NCBI GenBank assembly: GCA_964469155.1
Contig: CAYXXU010000022.1
Location: forward strand, 1 to 55,614
Reading direction: 5' to 3'
Source: CAIWKO01 sp964469155
Lineage (GTDB): Bacteria > Bacteroidota > Bacteroidia > Bacteroidales > CAIWKO01
Length of the DNA stretch: 55,614 nucleotides
The notes under the pieces are model-generated. The model had not been told where the DNA came from. It did no database searches and was given only the letters and a program-made list of their open reading frames with translations. Of the stretch, positions 51,093 through 55,614 are shown piece after piece. A program made the position numbers and the translations under genes. Numbering within the stretch: position 1 is the stretch's first letter; each line of letters begins with the position of its first letter.

Positions 51093-51356
51093 TTATTCGC
51101 ATTGAGGACAAGTCAATGTCCCTTGTGTGCAATTTTGAGTTGTTGTTGAAATAAAAGAGGTGGCATCATTGCTTCCACAGGCCCGTGTCAACTGTTCAAT
51201 ATTATTGGTTAAATAGGCACTATTGCAATTTACTTCTGCAATTGCTTTACAAAACTCCTGTTTTTGGTATATACAATCATCGCAACCAGACTTGGTGCAG
51301 CCAGAAAAAACAAAAAGAATGAGTGAAAGGGATATTAAACCAATTAAAATTCTCAT
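51093..51356 (-). CDS. Small cysteine-rich lipoprotein inside the polysaccharide operon
   Basis: 87 residues from the ATG at 51356 (MRILIGLISLSLILFVFSGC); the in-frame ATG at 51383 would overlap the acyltransferase gene and put nine residues before the signal. The lipobox FSGC gives a lipidated Cys20. The mature 68-residue part has eight further cysteines, enough for four disulfides. Not recognised. It sits 1 nt from the wbpD-like stop and 12 nt before wbpB, so it is an integral operon member. Function unknown. Confidence 0.75.
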   Translation of the reverse strand: MRILIGLISLSLILFVFSGCTKSGCDDCIYQKQEFCKAIAEVNCNSAYLTNNIEQLTRACGSNDATSFISTTTQNCTQGTLTCPQCE

Positions 51357-51357
51357 T

Positions 51358-51939
51358 TCAGATAATTTTAGAAACAATTCCATTTACAAATTTATATCTT
51401 TCTTTGCTTTCGTTGCAAACAGCTATTCCTTCCGAATTAAAATCAAGCCTATGGCCGTATTCGCTGATCCAACCAATTTGTTTCGCAGGGTTTCCTACCA
51501 CAAGGGCATAGGCAGGAACTTCTTTTGTAACAACAGCGCCAGCACCAATGAAGGCATATTCACCAATATCGTGACCACAAACAATGGTTGCATTGGCCCC
51601 TATGGATGCACCTTTTTTGACAATAGTTTTTACATATTGGTCCTTGCGGATAATAGCACTTCGGGGATTTATGATATTTGTAAAAACCATAGAAGGACCC
51701 AGGAAAACGTCGTCTTTGCAGATTACACCGGTATAGAGAGAAACATTGTTTTGTATCTTCACATTATTTCCGAGTATAACCTCGGGAGAAACAACAACAT
51801 TTTGGCCGATGTTGCAGTTTTCGCCAATCACACAGCGTGGCATGATATGGGTAAAATGCCATATCTTAGTTCCTTTACCAATTTGACACCCTTCGTCGAT
51901 AATGGCCGTTTCGTGTGCGAAAAATTGTTGTTCCATCAC
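51358..51939 (-). CDS. Hexapeptide-repeat N-acetyltransferase, WbpD-like
   Basis: 193 residues of left-handed beta-helix repeats (IGKGTKIWHFTHIMPRCVIGENCNIGQNVVVSPEVILGN), including the KIWHF signature of WbpD/WlbB. A conserved Asn/His active-site region (LGPSMVFTNIINPRS) is present. WbpD acetylates the 3-amino group of UDP-GlcNAc3NA using acetyl-CoA. Thirteen nt after the WbpE-like aminotransferase gene. Confidence 0.92.
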   Translation of the reverse strand: MMEQQFFAHETAIIDEGCQIGKGTKIWHFTHIMPRCVIGENCNIGQNVVVSPEVILGNNVKIQNNVSLYTGVICKDDVFLGPSMVFTNIINPRSAIIRKDQYVKTIVKKGASIGANATIVCGHDIGEYAFIGAGAVVTKEVPAYALVVGNPAKQIGWISEYGHRLDFNSEGIAVCNESKERYKFVNGIVSKII

Positions 51940-51952
51940 AGAATTCCTCGTT

Positions 51953-53083
51953 TTATTGATTCACAAATTCGAGAACCGAAGAAGTGATGTGTTGTAATTG
52001 TTCTTCATCGAGTTCGGTATGCATTGGCAAAGAAATTACTGATTTGCATAACATTTCAGTTACAGGGAAATCGCCTTCTTTATAACGGGGATCTAAATAA
52101 GCCTTTTGCATGTGTAAAGGCACAGGATAATATATCATGGCCGGGACTCCTTTTGTATTTAGAAATTCCTGCATTTTAAAGCGGTCGACATCGCTTGTCA
52201 CCAGGGTATACTGATGGAAGACGTGGGTGGATTTTTCGCTGCGGACGGGAGGCTTCAACTTTGAATGATTGGCAAATGCTTTGTCATAATAAGCGGCAGC
52301 TTTATTTCGTGAAGCACAATATTCATCCAAACGGGCGAGTTTGATATCGAGAATGGCGGCCTGAATGCTATCGAGGCGGGAATTTACTCCAATCATATCG
52401 TGGTAATAACGAACCGTCATCCCATGATTTACAATCTGACGGAGTTTGGTAGCCAAATCGTCATCGTTTGTAAAAACTGCTCCACCATCACCATAACAGC
52501 CTAAATTCTTCGAAGGGAAGAATGATGTACAACCCACAATGCTTATGGTTCCAGCTTTTTTCTTTTTTCCGTCTTTAAAAATATAATCAGCCCCAATGGC
52601 CTGGCAATTATCTTCAATAACATGAAGATTATGTTTTTTGGCAATTTCCATGATAGATTCCATGTCTGCCACCTGCCCAAACAAATGAACCGGAACAATG
52701 GCCTTTGTTTTAGGAGTAATGGCACGCTTTATAGCATCAGGATCAATATTAAATGTATCGGGAAGAACATCAACCAACACAGGCGTTAATCCAAGCAGGG
52801 CAATGACTTCGGCAGTGGCAATAAATGTGAAAGAAGTAGTAATTACTTCATCGCCGGGTTTTAAATCGAGGGCCATCATGGATACCTGGAGGGCGTCGGT
52901 GCCATTGGCACAGGGAATGACGTGTTTTACGCCGAGATATGTTTCGAGATCTTTTTGGAATTTCTGTACTGCAGGACCATTGATGAAAGCAGTTGAGTCA
53001 ATAACTTCGAGTACGGCCGCATCTATTTCAGGTTTAATCTTTTCGTATTGACCTTTCAAGTCAACCATCATTATTTTGCGCAT
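51953..53083 (-). CDS. DegT/DnrJ/EryC1/StrS aminotransferase, WbpE-like
   Basis: 376 residues, PLP-dependent sugar aminotransferase: CANGTDALQVSMMALDLKPGDEVIT, EDNCQAIGADY, PLP lysine K192 in FFPSKNLGCYGDGG, and the C-terminal HQYTLV and YPVPLHMQKAY blocks typical of WbpE/WlbC. It transfers an amino group to C3 of the oxidised UDP-GlcNAcA. First gene of the operon; its promoter has a -7 box at 53123. Confidence 0.93.
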   Translation of the reverse strand: MRKIMMVDLKGQYEKIKPEIDAAVLEVIDSTAFINGPAVQKFQKDLETYLGVKHVIPCANGTDALQVSMMALDLKPGDEVITTSFTFIATAEVIALLGLTPVLVDVLPDTFNIDPDAIKRAITPKTKAIVPVHLFGQVADMESIMEIAKKHNLHVIEDNCQAIGADYIFKDGKKKKAGTISIVGCTSFFPSKNLGCYGDGGAVFTNDDDLATKLRQIVNHGMTVRYYHDMIGVNSRLDSIQAAILDIKLARLDEYCASRNKAAAYYDKAFANHSKLKPPVRSEKSTHVFHQYTLVTSDVDRFKMQEFLNTKGVPAMIYYPVPLHMQKAYLDPRYKEGDFPVTEMLCKSVISLPMHTELDEEQLQHITSSVLEFVNQ

Positions 53084-53122
53084 AGATAGTTTGATTTTGT
53101 TAGAACGTAGTAATTTAGTTGC

Positions 53123-53130
53123 AAAGATAT
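53123..53130 (-). promoter_or_regulatory. Promoter of the polysaccharide operon (-7 box TATCTTTG)
   Basis: On the minus strand TATCTTTG is an exact TAnnTTTG match 39 nt before the WbpE-like start, with TTG (53153-53155) 22 nt upstream as a -33 element. Confidence 0.6.
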
Positions 53131-53250
53131 AACTTTATAGAAATAGCCTGACAATTATCAATGAAGTTTTCAGGTTAACAACATTAATGATTTGAAAAAC
53201 TCTGGCATTATTTAGTTGTAAAATTTTCTCGTCTGAAAGCAAATTAACCC

Positions 53251-53272
53251 AAAATCGTCAATAGACGATTTT
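53251..53272. repeat. 9-bp perfect hairpin upstream of the polysaccharide operon
   Basis: AAAATCGTC-AATA-GACGATTTT lies between the two divergent promoters. It may terminate or attenuate a transcript, or be an operator. Confidence 0.7.
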
Positions 53273-53289
53273 CTGCTACACAGCGACAA

Positions 53290-53343
53290 AGTGTTTGTAA
53301 GATTTTCAACACAAATGCCCTGTAAGAAAATCTAACAAACACT
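53290..53343. repeat. 18-bp inverted repeat upstream of the polysaccharide operon
   Basis: AGTGTTTGTAAGATTTTC (53290-53307) and GAAAATCTAACAAACACT (53326-53343) match as inverted repeats at 17 of 18 positions, with an 18-nt loop. Located ~200 nt upstream of the WbpE-like gene. The rest of the gap 53344-53511 shows no gene. Confidence 0.85.
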
Positions 53344-53511
53344 CCCATTGGGATTCCTACGGAATAAATCGAGATTACCCCCCATACACTGTGTATCGGG
53401 ACAGGCAGATACATCCCACTGGCTTAGGCACTTACCATAAGTTCATTCCATTCCTAATGACAAATCTGGGATTATAAAATCGACAGTTATTCCGCGGTAA
53501 CTATTTTTAGT

Positions 53512-53519
53512 TAATTTTG
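53512..53519 (+). promoter_or_regulatory. Bacteroidota -7 box (TAATTTTG)
   Basis: An exact TAnnTTTG match 15 nt before the ATG at 53535, giving a very short leader. The overlap with the possible TTG start at 53517 argues for the later ATG. Confidence 0.5.
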
Positions 53520-53534
53520 CTCAAAATTCACTAT

Positions 53535-54290
53535 ATGCAAAAGTTTGCATGGTTATGCTCCTTCATTTTTGCGGGATATTTTTTACAAGCGCAGGTCAAT
53601 GTGAGGGATTCTGCTATTAATGCCCCCATGTTTTACATCACTTATGCTTATCAGCTTAATGGCGGAGATATTGCCAAACGTTTTGGAAACAATTCGTCGG
53701 TTGGCGGAGGTTTTCAGTTTAAAACAAAAAAGAACTGGTTATTCGGCGCTGAGTATAATTATTTGTTCGGCGGCAGAATAAAAAATGAGGAATCCATATT
53801 GTCTGGTATTTCGACATCAGACGGATTTGTAATAACTTCGTCGGGTGAGTATGCACAAATAAATTTTTCGCAGGCAGGTTATAATATATCGGTAAAGGCC
53901 GGAAAGATCTTCCCGGTTTTAAACCCCAATCCCAATTCAGGGATTATGTTTACGCTTCAGCCAGGATTTCTTCAGCATAGAATAAAGATCGTTAACCCGA
54001 ATAACACAGCACCTCAGTTGAAAGGGGATTACAAATTAGGATACGACGAAATGGCTTATGGTGTTTCCATTACAGAATTCTTAGGGTATTATTATATGGG
54101 CAACAAGCGATTGTATTCGTTTTACGCCGGTTTTGAATTTACCCAAGCGTTTACAAAATCCCGCCGAGCCTATAATTTCAATACTATGAGCCGCGACACA
54201 GAGCAGAAATATGATTATTTTTACTCATTCAGGGTTGGCTGGCTTATACCACTTTACAAAAGAGCACCGGAGGGATATTATTATAAATAA
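53535..54290 (+). CDS. Outer-membrane beta-barrel-like protein
   Basis: 251 residues from the ATG at 53535; a TTG at 53517 would lie on the -7 box. Signal peptide ~1-19 (FAGYFLQAQV). The mature part shows alternating strands rich in Gly, Tyr and Phe (SVGGGFQFKTKKNWLFGAEYNYLFGG, YSFYAGFEFTQAF) and ends with a typical strand YSFRVGWLIPLYKR, suggesting an eight- to ten-strand barrel. The family is not named. It lies 9 nt before waaA on the same strand and is probably co-transcribed with it, which hints at an envelope role. Confidence 0.78.
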   Translation: MQKFAWLCSFIFAGYFLQAQVNVRDSAINAPMFYITYAYQLNGGDIAKRFGNNSSVGGGFQFKTKKNWLFGAEYNYLFGGRIKNEESILSGISTSDGFVITSSGEYAQINFSQAGYNISVKAGKIFPVLNPNPNSGIMFTLQPGFLQHRIKIVNPNNTAPQLKGDYKLGYDEMAYGVSITEFLGYYYMGNKRLYSFYAGFEFTQAFTKSRRAYNFNTMSRDTEQKYDYFYSFRVGWLIPLYKRAPEGYYYK

Positions 54291-54299
54291 GAACCCCAG

Positions 54300-55544
54300 A
54301 TGTTTTGCCTGTATAACATTTTTGTTCAAGTTTACACCGGGCTGATAAGACTGGCCTCAATTTACAATTCTAAAGCCCGCCAATGGACCTTAGGAAGAAA
54401 AGATATTTTCAGCAAATTATCGGCAAATATCGACAAAACCCAAAAACACATATGGTTTCACTCTGCTTCGCTTGGTGAATTCGAGCAAGGCAGGCCTGTC
54501 ATTGAAGCATTGAGACAAAAATACCCCGAATACAAAATCGTTTTGACATTTTTTTCTCCTTCAGGTTATGAGATCAGGAAAAATTACGAGGGTGCAGACC
54601 ATATATATTTTTTACCAGCCGATACGCGCAGGAATGCCAGGCAATTTCTTACATTAGTAAACCCCTCCATGGTCTTTTTTGTGAAATATGAGTTCTGGTT
54701 TAATTACATTGATGCCATTTACAATAGAAATATCCCTTTGTATTTCTTTTCTGTTAAATTCAGACCCAAACAATACTTTTTCGCCTGGTATGGTGGATGG
54801 TTTAGAAAAAATTTACAAAAAATAAACCGGATTTTCGTTCAGGACGAACCATCATTGCGGCTTCTGCAAAGCACAGGTTATCTGAACGGAAACATTTCGG
54901 GCGACACACGTTTCGACCGGGTGCTGAGCGTGGCCGCAAATAAGAAACCTTTTCCGTTGGTGGCTACATTTGCAGAAAACTCGAAGGTTTTGATTGCCGG
55001 CAGTACCTGGCCTCCTGATGAAGACATGCTGACACGCCTGATAAACAACAATACTGCAAACGTAAAATACATTATTGCACCACACGAGATTCATCAGGCA
55101 GATATTGCAGCTTTTCAGACGGGCATTACCGTAGAATCAATTAAATTTTCGGAGGCGACGGCTGAAAACATTTCTGAGGCCCGTGTGTTAATCATAGATA
55201 ATATAGGAATACTTTTGCATTTGTATCAGTATGCTGACTTCAGTTATATAGGCGGAGGTTTTGGAAAGAATGTGCACAATATACTGGAGGCAGCTACGTT
55301 TGGTGTGCCTGTGGTGTTCGGTCCCAATTATCATAAATTTCAGGAAATTATTGATTTGATCGCTTTGGGTGGGGCTTTTCCCGTAATGGATTATGAAACC
55401 TTCGAGACGGCATTGCTAAAACTGCAAAATGATGATGATTTCAGAGCTCATTGTTCAGAAATCTGCCGCAATTTTGTGGTGAACAGTGCCGGTGCCACAG
55501 AAATTATAATGAAAAGTATTGAAGAAGATCTTTCGGTCAGGTAA
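54300..55544 (+). CDS. waaA: 3-deoxy-D-manno-octulosonic acid (Kdo) transferase
   Basis: A GT-B glycosyltransferase of 414 residues that adds Kdo from CMP-Kdo to lipid A precursor at the inner membrane. N-terminal hydrophobic/basic anchor ~1-25; catalytic motif IWFHSASLGEFEQGRP (~72-87) with the conserved Glu; VFFVKYEFWFNYI; GSTWPPDED; IAPHEIH; and the C-terminal nucleotide-binding block YIGGGFGKNVHNILEAATFGVPVVFGPNYHKFQE. It shows the organism makes Kdo, so a genuine kdsA/kdsB must exist elsewhere. The remaining 70 bases after it hold nothing I can identify. Confidence 0.95.
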   Translation: MFCLYNIFVQVYTGLIRLASIYNSKARQWTLGRKDIFSKLSANIDKTQKHIWFHSASLGEFEQGRPVIEALRQKYPEYKIVLTFFSPSGYEIRKNYEGADHIYFLPADTRRNARQFLTLVNPSMVFFVKYEFWFNYIDAIYNRNIPLYFFSVKFRPKQYFFAWYGGWFRKNLQKINRIFVQDEPSLRLLQSTGYLNGNISGDTRFDRVLSVAANKKPFPLVATFAENSKVLIAGSTWPPDEDMLTRLINNNTANVKYIIAPHEIHQADIAAFQTGITVESIKFSEATAENISEARVLIIDNIGILLHLYQYADFSYIGGGFGKNVHNILEAATFGVPVVFGPNYHKFQEIIDLIALGGAFPVMDYETFETALLKLQNDDDFRAHCSEICRNFVVNSAGATEIIMKSIEEDLSVR

Positions 55545-55614
55545 ATTCATCAAACTATCTAGTCTCCCCTTATAAATGATATAAACAATTAGATGTCAAT
55601 AAAATAACAAACAT

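Overview
The window comes from a bacterium of the phylum Bacteroidota; the class cannot be fixed from sequence alone. The evidence is type IX secretion C-terminal sorting domains (genes ending near 9748, 12306 and 33761), at least a dozen exact matches to the Bacteroidota -7 promoter consensus TAnnTTTG just upstream of genes, A-rich instead of strong Shine-Dalgarno leaders, many small secreted and outer-membrane proteins, and LPS genes (lptC, waaA). Most of the window is ordinary chromosome. It is interrupted by gene-poor, repeat-rich accessory stretches around 12.3-24.4 kb.

Layout. 1-5.8 kb: partial tRNA-Leu, a MazG-type pyrophosphohydrolase, an overlapping three-gene operon (ribulose-phosphate-epimerase-like protein with CBS domains, DAHP synthase, HTH-KdsC-like phosphatase), an MltD-like lytic transglycosylase, and tRNA-Thr and tRNA-Pro with a decayed tandem copy of tRNA-Thr. 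5.2-12.3 kb: uridine kinase, a CstA-type transporter and two large T9SS cargo proteins (an M43 metalloprotease and a choice-of-anchor-L/gliding-type protein). 12.7-15.1 kb: a DUF2779 nuclease and an aldo/keto reductase. 15.2-22.9 kb is the accessory region. It holds paired palindromes, a protein built of twelve 7-residue repeats from a 21-bp tandem repeat, its neighbour with carboxypeptidase-regulatory-like domains, a small HTH protein, an SDS22/internalin-like leucine-rich-repeat protein, a BCS1-like AAA+ ATPase between two ~80-bp direct repeats, and an overlapping zinc-ribbon/HNH-endonuclease/unknown operon next to a broken vsr gene. 23-33.8 kb: lipoproteins and secreted proteins of unknown role, a rearranged class V aminotransferase, hsp20, a DUF1003 remnant and another T9SS cargo protein.

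34-45.3 kb is core chromosome: coaX, an outer-membrane barrel protein, lptC, a CorC/HlyC-type CBS protein and a PpiD/SurA-like foldase, all on one strand; then an IS1634-type transposase remnant, an arrestin-like protein, a TPR protein, a 6-pyruvoyl-tetrahydropterin-synthase homologue with folE, a Bax-inhibitor-1 protein and fabD. 45.8-53.1 kb is one long minus-strand polysaccharide operon. It combines WbpE, WbpD, WbpB and WbpO/A-like enzymes (UDP-diacetamido-uronic acid route) with galE, rfbB and a CpsB-type PHP phosphatase, and it includes a small cysteine-rich lipoprotein gene. The window ends with an outer-membrane protein and waaA, the Kdo transferase.

The best candidates for something not well described are four. 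(1) The epimerase-CBS / DAHP synthase / HTH-phosphatase operon. (2) The class V aminotransferase whose two N-terminal segments look like complementary halves of one domain. (3) The zinc-ribbon/HNH/115-aa operon at the vsr breakpoint, near the repeat-bounded AAA+ gene. (4) The HTH / heptad-repeat / carboxypeptidase-regulatory trio. None can be proven novel from sequence alone.
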